From assembly GCA_021740225.1 (NCBI GenBank), contig JAIPAF010000004.1, positions 1-36,085 on the forward strand: DNA of 36,085 nucleotides, written 5' to 3'. A program made the translations under genes and the position numbers. Position 1 is the first letter of the stretch, and each line of letters starts with the position of its first letter. The stretch is from Bacteroidales bacterium. Its GTDB lineage: Bacteria > Bacteroidota > Bacteroidia > Bacteroidales > UBA12077. The notes beneath the pieces were generated by a model that saw only the letters and a list, made by a program, of their open reading frames with translations, ran no database searches and was not told the origin of the DNA. This document shows positions 16,691 through 24,569 of this stretch, piece after piece.

Positions 16691-17356
16691 TTATTCCTCA
16701 TAGGTCGGGCACTCGGTTTGCTCTTTAAAAGGTTTGAACGTCAAAAATAGAAAGCCATGATGATACCAGTCATCGTTATGAATTATCGCACCCTTGTCCT
16801 TTTCTGAAACATTCACAACCTTATCTCTATTGTCATAAAAGATTTTTTTAGCCATCCATAGTATTCCTATTGAAAAGCGCTCAAAGATATTATATTTAAT
16901 TCCCAATCCAAAAGGAATTGTTACCTGAAATTTATCTGGCACATCACTCAGGAAATGAGTGGCACCCACTCCTCCAAAAACAAAGGGTGCGAAATTACGC
17001 TTTCTGATGTTGTAGGTTTCGTATGGCAAAAAATTAAACTCAGCCATCAGGGAAAGATCAATTTGTCTGGTATTGAATGAACCAATATCGCTATCCGGTA
17101 AATTATACTGTTCAACATATTTCGTACTTCCTCTAAGTGGATTATAGGAACCCATAAGATGAAAGGAATAACGCAAACCCTGATCCGACTTGATCCCGAA
17201 TCCGAAGGCCGGTAAAGGCGAAAAAAAAGGGTTTGCTTTATTCATATCGCCCATGTATTGTGAAGTCCCACCATAAAACCCTATGGATAAATCATCCTGA
17301 GCATGAACGCATGTTAAAAAAAAGTAAAAAATGATAAGAAGGGTTAATCTATTCAT
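16691..17356 (-). CDS. DUF6089-family outer-membrane beta-barrel protein
   Basis: The protein is 221 residues, with the signal peptide MNRLTLLIIFYFFLTCVHAQ. The mature part opens with DLSIGFYGGTSQYMGDMN and alternates hydrophobic and polar residues with frequent aromatics, as in a small 8-stranded barrel. FAPFVFGGVGATHF and IPFGLGIKYNIFERFSIGI are typical strand pairs. In Bacteroidota a gene of this family regularly lies between nadK and uppS-bamA, so it is assigned by both sequence and position. Its function is unknown; a part in outer-membrane assembly is a guess from context only. A 167-nt gap separates it from nadK; no promoter stands out there. It is followed by uppS 12 nt later. Confidence 0.75.
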   Translation of the reverse strand: MNRLTLLIIFYFFLTCVHAQDDLSIGFYGGTSQYMGDMNKANPFFSPLPAFGFGIKSDQGLRYSFHLMGSYNPLRGSTKYVEQYNLPDSDIGSFNTRQIDLSLMAEFNFLPYETYNIRKRNFAPFVFGGVGATHFLSDVPDKFQVTIPFGLGIKYNIFERFSIGILWMAKKIFYDNRDKVVNVSEKDKGAIIHNDDWYHHGFLFLTFKPFKEQTECPTYEE

Positions 17357-17523
17357 TAAATGATCCTTATGACCTCAATCTTCTGTTATAATACGCACTT
17401 ATAATTAATACAACGTTCAACTATCAAGAAATAGTATAAGTCTTTTAGTCAAGGCATAATTCCCTGACGTATTGTCAGCACCCTTATCATGTTCCTTGTT
17501 GTGAAGGTTCCTGCATGCGGAGT

Positions 17524-18411
17524 TCAACCGAAAGAATTTCTGGTATCGATACCCCACATCAATTTATTTCTCAAAGTTGTATAGAAATCTGTGTGATCCA
17601 TCTGCAGAACCTTCATGGAAAATTCGGCTTTCTTTACAGTGATATTCATCACTTTATTAATAATTTTGGAATGATGGTCCATAGATATCAGATACTTTGA
17701 ACCTCGCCCTTCCGGTTTTAATAAGATCTCGCTCTCATCAGGAACCACTATTGGTCTCACCGTGAGATTATGAGGCGAAATAGGGGATATAATAAAATTG
17801 TTCGTATCGGGTAAAACAATAGGTCCCCCCACGCTAAGAGAATACGCGGTGGAACCTGTAGGCGTAGCTATGATTAAACCATCAGCCCAATAGGTATTTA
17901 AATATTGGCCATTCAAATAGACATGAACCGTGATCATCCGGGAATCCTTTTTCTGGATGGTCATATCGTTCAAGGCATAACTGAAATCCGGAAATATAAT
18001 CTCCTCCGAACTCAGGTGTAACAAGGAACGTTCCTCAACTGTATATTTACCAAAATATAAAGATTCAATGGCCTCAGGTATCTCTTCTTTGGCCACATTT
18101 GCCAGGAATCCCAGTTTGCCTGAATTGATTCCAATAACAGGAATATGGGTTTCCCTTACCAAAGATACCGTATCCAAAAAAGTGCCATCTCCTCCTATAC
18201 TGATGAGGAAATCCACGTTCTCGTCAATATCCTTATATCCGGTAAAAGTACTGTTCACAGAAGGATAAAATTGGTATTGATCGCTCATAAAAGATAAAAA
18301 ACCCCGGTGGATGTCAATTTGAAATCCATAATGATTCAGATAATGGAAAAAAGCCTGAATATAACCAAGAAAACCCTGATCGAAGTTTCTCCCGTATACA
18401 GCAACTTTCAT
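17524..18411 (-). CDS. nadK: NAD kinase
   Basis: NadK phosphorylates NAD+ with ATP or polyphosphate to give NADP+, the only route to NADP(H). At 295 residues it has the usual size. The diphosphate-binding GGDG motif is at 73-76 (SIGGDGTFLD) with catalytic Asp75. GINSGKLGFLANV follows. The ALNDMTIQK segment corresponds to the family's NE/D motif, and TPTGSTAYSLSVGGPI contacts NAD. It is preceded by the CBS-domain gene 22 nt upstream, a pairing common in the phylum. The N-terminal half carries the alpha/beta domain and the rest the beta-rich NAD-binding domain. No unusual features. Confidence 0.97.
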   Translation of the reverse strand: MKVAVYGRNFDQGFLGYIQAFFHYLNHYGFQIDIHRGFLSFMSDQYQFYPSVNSTFTGYKDIDENVDFLISIGGDGTFLDTVSLVRETHIPVIGINSGKLGFLANVAKEEIPEAIESLYFGKYTVEERSLLHLSSEEIIFPDFSYALNDMTIQKKDSRMITVHVYLNGQYLNTYWADGLIIATPTGSTAYSLSVGGPIVLPDTNNFIISPISPHNLTVRPIVVPDESEILLKPEGRGSKYLISMDHHSKIINKVMNITVKKAEFSMKVLQMDHTDFYTTLRNKLMWGIDTRNSFG

Positions 18412-18433
18412 GTAGTAATTATTTTATAGATTC

Positions 18434-19099
18434 TCAAGTATTTAAATATCTCATTAGATGATCAAAGCGGGAATTATACAGGTCTTCTTGTTTATCAACT
18501 TCCATAAATGAAGCTTTCACCTCATAGTCATACCGGTTGAATGTTTGAATGACAGAGGTAAGGTCAGCAACATCCAATTTAAGCGTCACTCCCATCCTAA
18601 CGGAATTGGGCCGGGTCTCGATATACATGCTCAATATTTTAGCATCGTTTGATTCCACAATTTGAGCGATTTCACTTAATGAATAATCATTCATATGCAG
18701 GTCAAGGACGATGATTCCCCCCTTTTTTTCGATGGCTGACAACCTGGCAAAAAAATGCATCAGGTCTACCATCTTGATCATTCCCAAATATTCATCCTCT
18801 TCATTGATAACCGGAATAACGGTAAGCCTCAATCTTGAGGCAACTTCAAGGATTTCATACGGATGCTGACTGGAGTAAACATAGGGCCGGAAAAGAGAAA
18901 GCCGGTGATTTCCAATAGGTTCCGCCGGATCATTTAATTCGTATATATCGTCTTCTGCAATTAATCCTAAAAATTTTTTATTATTAACAATGGGGAGATG
19001 AGAAACTTTATAGAATACCATCCAGTTTAAAGCTTCCAATCCGGTATCGGATGTCTTAACAGATGCAATATCATATGATATTAAATCTTTGGCTACCAT
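18434..19099 (-). CDS. Tandem CBS-domain protein with ACT-like C-terminus
   Basis: The protein is 221 residues. Two CBS motifs fill roughly 1-125 (SHLPIVNNKKFLGLIAEDDI and TVIPVINEEDEYLGMIKMVD), forming a Bateman module that usually binds adenosine nucleotides such as AMP, ATP or NAD-related ligands. The remaining 90 residues, including IIVLDLHMNDYSLSEIAQIV, have the beta-alpha-beta pattern of an ACT-like domain. No enzymatic motif is visible. It is the first gene of the nadK-DUF6089-uppS-bamA run and is divergent from pdxJ. Position suggests it senses nucleotide state for NadK or for the envelope genes, but that is inference. Its upstream region contains the palindrome at 19116-19146. Confidence 0.8.
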   Translation of the reverse strand: MVAKDLISYDIASVKTSDTGLEALNWMVFYKVSHLPIVNNKKFLGLIAEDDIYELNDPAEPIGNHRLSLFRPYVYSSQHPYEILEVASRLRLTVIPVINEEDEYLGMIKMVDLMHFFARLSAIEKKGGIIVLDLHMNDYSLSEIAQIVESNDAKILSMYIETRPNSVRMGVTLKLDVADLTSVIQTFNRYDYEVKASFMEVDKQEDLYNSRFDHLMRYLNT

Positions 19100-19115
19100 A
19101 TAAAGTTCCTTTAAA

Positions 19116-19146
19116 AACGTTAACTTTGCAACGTTAAATTAACGTT
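19116..19146. promoter_or_regulatory. Palindromic operator-like element between the CBS gene and pdxJ
   Basis: AACGTTAA (19130-19137), one centre base and TTAACGTT (19139-19146) make a perfect 17-bp palindrome. A further AACGTTAA lies at 19116-19123 as a direct repeat 14 bp away. The first half-site runs into the -7 motif TAACTTTG (19121-19128), and the palindrome covers the expected pdxJ start point. A dimeric repressor could sit here. Confidence 0.45.
19121..19128 (+). promoter_or_regulatory. Candidate -7 element of the pdxJ promoter
   Basis: TAACTTTG is a full match to TAnnTTTG, 54 nt ahead of the pdxJ ATG. A TTTG at 19088-19091 is 29 nt upstream, further than usual, so the -33 element is unclear. 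Confidence 0.4.
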
Positions 19147-19182
19147 ACCTCAAATTGTTCTATTTTAATTTGGGCAAAAATC

Positions 19183-19896
19183 ATGACAAGATTAAGTGTA
19201 AATATAAATAAAATTGCAACACTCAGAAATGCCAGGGGAGGTAATATTCCCAACGTGCTGGAAGCAGCAAAAAACTGCGAGAGGTTCGGAGCTCAGGGCA
19301 TCACAGTTCATCCCCGTCCGGATGAAAGACATATACGCTATCAGGACGTAAGGAACATCAAACCTGTAATCACCACAGAATTCAATATAGAAGGTTATCC
19401 CTCGGATAATTTTTTGCAACTGGTAAAAGAAGTCAAACCTCACCAGGTAACCATGGTACCGGATTCCCCAAAAAGCCTGACCTCAAACCAGGGTTGGGAT
19501 ACCGTCAATCACAAGGATTTTCTCAAGGAAGTGATTAAAGAGCTACATTCTGAAGACATCAGGACTTCCATCTTTATTGAAACCGCTCCGGAACTTATCA
19601 GAAATGCCTCTAAGACAGGAACAGACAGGGTCGAACTCTATACCGAGCCTTATGCAAGAAAATATCCTGTAAACAAAGAAGAGGCCATAGAGCCCTTTAT
19701 ACGAGCTGCAGAACTGGCCAGAGAACTGGGGCTTGGCCTGAATGCCGGTCACGATTTAAATCTTGAGAACCTGCATTATCTGAAGCAAAACATACCGGGA
19801 TTGCTGGAAGTCTCTATCGGACATGCATTGATTGCCGATGCATTGTATTATGGAATGGAAAATACCATACAGCTTTATCTCAGACAATTAATATAA
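19183..19896 (+). CDS. pdxJ: Pyridoxine 5'-phosphate synthase
   Basis: PdxJ closes the pyridine ring of vitamin B6 by joining 1-deoxy-D-xylulose 5-phosphate and 3-amino-2-oxopropyl phosphate. The 237-residue TIM barrel is of standard length. Signature segments are [17 protein letters not shown] at the N-terminus, the phosphate- and substrate-binding [39 protein letters not shown], and [12 protein letters not shown] with the final [14 protein letters not shown]. It is first in a two-gene unit with the hydrolase 3 nt downstream. The element at 19116-19146 is probably its control region. Confidence 0.97.
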   Translation: MTRLSVNINKIATLRNARGGNIPNVLEAAKNCERFGAQGITVHPRPDERHIRYQDVRNIKPVITTEFNIEGYPSDNFLQLVKEVKPHQVTMVPDSPKSLTSNQGWDTVNHKDFLKEVIKELHSEDIRTSIFIETAPELIRNASKTGTDRVELYTEPYARKYPVNKEEAIEPFIRAAELARELGLGLNAGHDLNLENLHYLKQNIPGLLEVSIGHALIADALYYGMENTIQLYLRQLI

Positions 19897-19899
19897 TAT

Positions 19900-20748
19900 A
19901 TGAAATTGCATTTCAAGCAAATGGGAGCAGGAGAACCTCTGATTATTCTCCATGGATTGTATGGTTCCTCTGATAATTGGATGAACATAGGAAAAATGCT
20001 CTCGGAATTTTATCGGGTTTATCTTGTAGATCAGAGAAATCATGGACATTCTCCTCACAGTAACAAGCACAACTACTATTTGATGCGTGACGATCTCCTG
20101 GAATTCATGAAAACTCAAGGCCTAGAACAAGCAAACATAATCGGGCACTCTATGGGTGGCAAAACCGCCTTGTTTTTTGCGGTTGCCTATCCCAAAATGG
20201 TTCAGAAACTGATCGTTGTAGATATCGCCCCTACTCCCTATCAGATGTTGACAGATTCAAATCCCCATGCCCTTAATCATTTAAACATCATCAATGCATT
20301 ATATAATCTGGATATAGATCATATAAGCACATTAAAAGAGGCCGACAGACAACTATCCGAACTCATTCCTTATCAAAGGATACGGCAGTTTTTGCTAAAA
20401 AATCTGAAGCGCGATAAAGATGGAACTTTCAGATGGTTATTGAATGTAAGCACCATACGCAATGAACTACCGGCCATTCTGAACGGGCTGAACCCTGATA
20501 AGTATCAAAACACCAACAAACTCTTTTCTTTTCCCGTACTATTTATTAAAGGAGAAAAATCCGAATACATTCAACAAAAAGATAAGGAAGACATTTTGAA
20601 AATTTTTCCTCACGCCGGGATACAAACCATAGAAGGTGCGGGGCACTGGGTACACGCTGAAAAGAAGGAAAAGTTCATGGAAATGGTACGGGGTTTTCTT
20701 TCTTATAATGGAGCATCTCATAATAAAACCGATCGATCAGTAAATTAG
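19900..20748 (+). CDS. Alpha/beta-hydrolase, YbfF/ABHD11-like esterase
   Basis: A 282-residue alpha/beta-hydrolase without signal peptide, so cytosolic. The oxyanion-hole HGLYGSSDNW (about 18-27) and VDQRNHGHSP (43-52) precede the nucleophile elbow GHSMGG with Ser84. The catalytic His is His249 in GAGHWVH. The acid is likely in the GEKSEYI segment (about 218-224). VVDIAPTPY after the elbow is typical of YbfF-like esterases, which hydrolyse acyl esters or thioesters of unclear physiological identity. The ATG is 3 nt after the pdxJ stop, so the two are cotranscribed; a link to vitamin B6 metabolism is not otherwise supported. Confidence 0.88.
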   Translation: MKLHFKQMGAGEPLIILHGLYGSSDNWMNIGKMLSEFYRVYLVDQRNHGHSPHSNKHNYYLMRDDLLEFMKTQGLEQANIIGHSMGGKTALFFAVAYPKMVQKLIVVDIAPTPYQMLTDSNPHALNHLNIINALYNLDIDHISTLKEADRQLSELIPYQRIRQFLLKNLKRDKDGTFRWLLNVSTIRNELPAILNGLNPDKYQNTNKLFSFPVLFIKGEKSEYIQQKDKEDILKIFPHAGIQTIEGAGHWVHAEKKEKFMEMVRGFLSYNGASHNKTDRSVN

Positions 20749-20797
20749 ATAGACCGATCCAATTTCCGAATTTCATAGAACTTTCTGTACATACAAA

Positions 20798-21520
20798 TCA
20801 ATCGGTTACATATTCAATTTTCTCCTGGGCAATTAATTGGATTCCCTTGTATCGCAATAAAAGCTGGGCCACAGTAATTGCATCCTTTTCGCAATAACGA
20901 ACAATGCGGGAAAGATCCCTGTCTTCCCAGTATATTTTTCCGACCATGCTTCCGTCAATATCGTCTTTAGGTGTGGGGATGCCGAATTTATAGGCAAGAA
21001 GATCGAGGCTGGTATAATTTTTATAATCCCCGAATTTCCACAATTCCATTGTATCAAGGAAAGGTACTTCCCAGGGTTTCTTACCGGGTACATTCAATAT
21101 TTCCGGTACAGGCAATCCATTGATTAACAATCTTCTGATTATGTATGGGAAATCAAATTCCTTGCCATTATGGGCACATAGGTAAACATCTGATTTACTG
21201 GAAAACTTATTCAGCATATCTGTGAAATCATTTAAAAGACTTTTTTCATCATCGCCGTAGAACGATTTTACTCTAAGCCCGTACGTACCGGATCGATCAA
21301 TGATTAATCCCACAGAAATACATATCACCTTACCAAACTCCGCATAAATTCCGGCCCTTGAGTAAACATCCGCTGCAGTCTCCTCTTCCCCTCTAAACTT
21401 TGAAGATTTTTTATCCCAGAATTTTTCCTCACTTTCAGGAAGTTCACTATAGGAAGAAAAGAGGGGTACGGTTTCTATATCCAGAAACAATATTTTCTCA
21501 GGGTTGTATTGTTCGAGCAT
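20798..21520 (-). CDS. DEDDy 3'-5' exonuclease, PolB-exonuclease-like
   Basis: A 240-residue RNase H-fold protein. Exo I is FLDIETVP (Asp14, Glu16), Exo II is AHNGKEFDFPYI (Asp123), and Exo III is YCEKDAI (Tyr209, Asp213), giving the complete DEDDy set for two-metal hydrolysis. The stretch FWDKKSSKFRGEEETAADVY and the KPWEVPFLDTMELW segment fit the stand-alone proteins resembling the proofreading domain of family B DNA polymerases, which are common in Bacteroidota. It lacks a polymerase domain. It probably trims DNA or RNA 3' ends; the pathway is not known. It is convergent with the hydrolase gene 49 nt away and has no obvious operon partner. Confidence 0.82.
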   Translation of the reverse strand: MLEQYNPEKILFLDIETVPLFSSYSELPESEEKFWDKKSSKFRGEEETAADVYSRAGIYAEFGKVICISVGLIIDRSGTYGLRVKSFYGDDEKSLLNDFTDMLNKFSSKSDVYLCAHNGKEFDFPYIIRRLLINGLPVPEILNVPGKKPWEVPFLDTMELWKFGDYKNYTSLDLLAYKFGIPTPKDDIDGSMVGKIYWEDRDLSRIVRYCEKDAITVAQLLLRYKGIQLIAQEKIEYVTD

Positions 21521-21752
21521 AATATCTGAATTAATTGATTCATCTTCTATACAAATTTTTTGAGAATGGTTGTATGGATGCTGATGGCCACCGAACCCCT
21601 ACCACCTTAAAGGTATAATGGTATTCGTATATCTTCTAGTAGGCTCGATAAACTGCAGCATCATGGGGTTTACCGTTGTTTTACCAAGCCCGAGGCTTGT
21701 CATCAATGCCAACTACCCATATGTTTGTGTTTTATGTTTTTATCAGGATTCT

Positions 21753-22625
21753 TTACAGACCAAACAAACCACCCCCGGCCTTTCTCTTAATTCTCCTGAA
21801 ATCTCTTTTCAAAAAACCATCGGGTCTTCTTCCTTTTTTTATAATATGATAATCAAAATAATAAATCTTAGCATCTTTCGCTCCCATCAATATTTTATAG
21901 CACCGTTCTCTGTAGCGAGAACCTTGAGGCCCAACTTTATGTAAAAACACCACCTTCTCTCGCTCGTCTTTAATGGCCTGTTTCACCTCCCCCCTGGTTA
22001 CCAGCTTAAAATCATAGGGATAATACTCTTTGATCTTTTCTCTAGTGTTTACATCTTCTGCCAATTCATCCTCAATCAGGTAAAGCGTTTTATCCTTAAT
22101 ATCCTCCAGATTTTTATTGTAATAGTCTAAGTCTTCATCAACAATATCCGGATTCTCCTTCATGTTTTTTACATGGTTCTGCATAAATCTTATTATAACA
22201 TCCATTTTGTAGACCCAGGATTCCTCATCCACCTTCCGGTAAGAAAGTGGAAAGGCGCATAGTGAAGGCATCTCCTTCAAATCATCTTCCCCATCTCCTT
22301 TTAAAAGACTTAGAAAACGGTATCGTACTTTTGTTTTATCTCTCTCAAAAACAACAAGATTCGAAATTAAAAAGAAATTATCCGGATTATTTTTCTTCTC
22401 TTCGAATTCATTGCGCTCTATAAATTCATAATCACCTATATGCCAATTAGTTTTTACAGCCTCTTTTAGTTTGATATTATAGGTGGAGGTAGGATTGGGA
22501 TCTAAAACGATGTAAGTTTCGGTATCAAAAAACTCATTCAATTCCTGAACAGTTGGAGCCTCATGCTGTGCGAATGCACTAAAAGAAAAGATTATAAGGA
22601 TTACAAAAAACAGAATCTTCTTCAT
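21753..22625 (-). CDS. Secreted protein of unknown function
   Basis: The protein is 290 residues, with the signal peptide MKKILFFVILIIFSFSAFAQ. The mature part is highly charged. It opens with APTVQELNEFFDTETYIVLD and contains NWHIGDYEFIERNEF, SLCAFPLSYRKVDEESWVYK (a possible interaction surface), a helical stretch with many Asp/Glu/Lys (about 165-205), and a basic end RRPDGFLKRDFRRIKRKAGG. There is no transmembrane segment after the signal, no lipobox and no enzyme motif that I recognise. It resembles uncharacterised exported proteins of Bacteroidales. I considered the gliding protein GldN and rejected it because its conserved motifs are absent. It is a single gene with a promoter candidate at 22657-22687. 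Confidence 0.7.
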   Translation of the reverse strand: MKKILFFVILIIFSFSAFAQHEAPTVQELNEFFDTETYIVLDPNPTSTYNIKLKEAVKTNWHIGDYEFIERNEFEEKKNNPDNFFLISNLVVFERDKTKVRYRFLSLLKGDGEDDLKEMPSLCAFPLSYRKVDEESWVYKMDVIIRFMQNHVKNMKENPDIVDEDLDYYNKNLEDIKDKTLYLIEDELAEDVNTREKIKEYYPYDFKLVTRGEVKQAIKDEREKVVFLHKVGPQGSRYRERCYKILMGAKDAKIYYFDYHIIKKGRRPDGFLKRDFRRIKRKAGGGLFGL

Positions 22626-22656
22626 AGTTAAATTTTTGTGGGGTATTATACATCAA

Positions 22657-22687
22657 CAAAAATAATATAACAATACCTTTATTGAAA
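22657..22687 (-). promoter_or_regulatory. Candidate promoter of the secreted unknown protein gene
   Basis: The minus strand has TATTTTTG (22657-22664), a full TAnnTTTG match, and TTTC (22684-22687), three of four for the -33 TTTG, at exactly 19 nt spacing. The -7 element is 32 nt ahead of the ATG at 22625. Confidence 0.4.
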
Positions 22688-22807
22688 ATAAAATCAATTA
22701 ATTTTCTTCACTTTATTTGACTAATAGGGGTAAATTTTGTTTCTTTCATTCTCTCAAAATGAATAAATTCATTAACTTTACGGTTGAATTAATGAGAACA
22801 ATGTTAT

Positions 22808-24520
22808 ATGAAGGTTTTTTACAAAATATTTAAATTCCTCAATGCAGACAATTACCTTGTTGAAAATAAAGAATTTAACCACCAACTTTTCATAAATATT
22901 CTTTCCATCTTTCCACTGATATTGCTATGTACGGTTACACTTAATATGATATTGGAATCCGGAATCAGGACTGTAATCATTTTTAACTTACTGGCTGTGT
23001 TATTATTGGGGACAAATTTGATCATACACAATAACCATAAAAATGATAAATCAGCATTTACAGGCAACTTTCTGTTATTAATCATTTCGGTATATTTCTT
23101 ATCGGCTCTGGGTACAGGGACAATTCAGGGGGGAAATGTTCTGTGGTGCACCACCTATCCCATTGTAGCCTTGTTATCCACTAAAAGAAAGGCCAACCTT
23201 TTTTCCTTTTTGTTTCTTTTAATCATTCTTGTTTCCCCTGTATTCTTACCTTTTCCCATATTCACTCAGCCTTTGGCTTTGGATACGGGCAGGATTGCCT
23301 TTTCAACAGTTTATATAGCAAATTTTTCAATTGTTTATCTGATGATTAAAGGCATTTATAATACGGGAAGAAAAAAAGACACCAGAATCTATCAGTTACA
23401 GGATGAGTTAAAAGATAAAGAAGAGTTCATATCCAAAGTATCCTATCAAATCCGCACCTCACTCAATAATATCGTTGTGGTTTCCAATATGCTTAATACT
23501 TCTGAATTGGACGAACAGAAAAAAGATTACTTCGATACCATTCTGGCATCTACCAATAATTTAGTTGACATGGTCAACAGCTTTTCAGAAATCACCAATG
23601 TAGATGTTCCGGAGCGAAAAAAAAACCAGATAAGGTTTGACCTCAATAGTACCTTACAAAACACCAAGAATCTTTTCGTTATTAAAGAAATCGATAATAA
23701 GAAACATCCCATACGTATCTATTCAGATATAGATTATCCGCTGATCGGCGATCCAGTTAAGGTAAAACAGATCTTTCTGAATCTAATCGAACAAATTTTA
23801 AAACTTTCACGAACCAAACAAATCGAGATCAATCTATACACCAAACAATCCGTTACGGAAAACTCATCGGTAGATATACTTTTTGAACTTTCCACCACGA
23901 GTCTTCAGCAAATTAACAAAGAGATCAGGCTCCGGGACAGATCACAGACTTTTAAAACCAAAAAGGTAATAGATAAACTTGGGTTGCACATAGCAAAACG
24001 AACCATTGAATCTTTAGGGGGAGAGCTTAAGATAGAGATTCAACCGGAAAAATATAATTTCCAGTTTACCCTCAAATTTAAGAAGGCGCTGGAACCGGAG
24101 AAGAAAGAAAATACAAAAATAGCCCCAAGTAGTGAAAGTAAGATCAACCTCAAGAATGCCAATGTGCTTCTGGTAGAAGATAACATGATCAATCAAAAAA
24201 TCGTAGTACTGAGCCTTAAGAATTCCGTTAAAAATGTAGATGTAGCCAATAATGGAAAAGAAGCATTGGATAAATTCGGTTCAGTAAAATACGACATTAT
24301 ACTAATGGATATCCAGTTGCCTGTTATGAATGGAATTGTTACAACTAAAAAAATTAGGAATATCGAAAAAAGCACGAACACCCACACTCCCATCATTGCC
24401 ATAACAGCTTATGCTTTAATGGGTGACAAGGAAGAATGTTTGGCTGCAGGAACCGATGACTATATAAGCAAACCATTCCAAATAGAAACGTTGCTGGAAA
24501 AAATGAACAATTTATTGTGA
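22808..24520 (+). CDS. Membrane hybrid histidine-kinase-like protein: degenerate kinase, intact receiver
   Basis: The protein is 570 residues. Five or six hydrophobic segments (about 27-50, 54-73, 86-105, 110-124, 130-151, 164-182) form a membrane sensor, and a linker leads to a HisKA-like region. There the motif normally reading SHE-RTPLN is SYQIRTSLN, so the phospho-accepting His is Tyr213. The ATPase-like region has GDPVKVKQIFLNLIEQILKLS (314-334), where the N-box Asn is Gln329; no DxGxG G1 box is found and only LGLHIAKR with GGEL recalls the G2 end. The C-terminal receiver (452-570) is intact: Asp458, phospho-acceptor Asp501 in ILMDIQLPVMNG, Thr533 and Lys555. It is thus probably a pseudokinase whose receiver is phosphorylated by another kinase, or a scaffold. 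It is convergent with the SpoIIE-phosphatase sensor gene 49 nt away. Confidence 0.85.
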   Translation: MKVFYKIFKFLNADNYLVENKEFNHQLFINILSIFPLILLCTVTLNMILESGIRTVIIFNLLAVLLLGTNLIIHNNHKNDKSAFTGNFLLLIISVYFLSALGTGTIQGGNVLWCTTYPIVALLSTKRKANLFSFLFLLIILVSPVFLPFPIFTQPLALDTGRIAFSTVYIANFSIVYLMIKGIYNTGRKKDTRIYQLQDELKDKEEFISKVSYQIRTSLNNIVVVSNMLNTSELDEQKKDYFDTILASTNNLVDMVNSFSEITNVDVPERKKNQIRFDLNSTLQNTKNLFVIKEIDNKKHPIRIYSDIDYPLIGDPVKVKQIFLNLIEQILKLSRTKQIEINLYTKQSVTENSSVDILFELSTTSLQQINKEIRLRDRSQTFKTKKVIDKLGLHIAKRTIESLGGELKIEIQPEKYNFQFTLKFKKALEPEKKENTKIAPSSESKINLKNANVLLVEDNMINQKIVVLSLKNSVKNVDVANNGKEALDKFGSVKYDIILMDIQLPVMNGIVTTKKIRNIEKSTNTHTPIIAITAYALMGDKEECLAAGTDDYISKPFQIETLLEKMNNLL

Positions 24521-24569
24521 ATTGAATTAACAATATCAGAAATGGCTCGTTTCAGGGATACAAATATTA

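Noticed and set aside
17357-17523. Small inverted repeats (e.g. CTGAC/GTCAG at 17464-17478) between nadK and the DUF6089 gene
   Set aside because: Five-base stems are expected by chance and no U tract or promoter motif goes with them.
21521-21752. 232-nt gap with CAAGCC/GGCTTG hairpin (21685-21699) and a 108-codon plus-strand frame from 21618
   Set aside because: The frame overlaps the neighbouring gene antisense and has no recognisable protein; the hairpin lacks a U tract. Possibly eroded coding sequence, but no frame is convincing.
21753-22625. Assignment as gliding protein GldN
   Set aside because: Size and signal peptide fit, but the conserved GldN segments are not seen and no other gld genes flank it.
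22808-24520. Annotation as an active hybrid histidine kinase
   Set aside because: The phospho-accepting His, N-box Asn and G1 box are all missing; only the receiver is intact.
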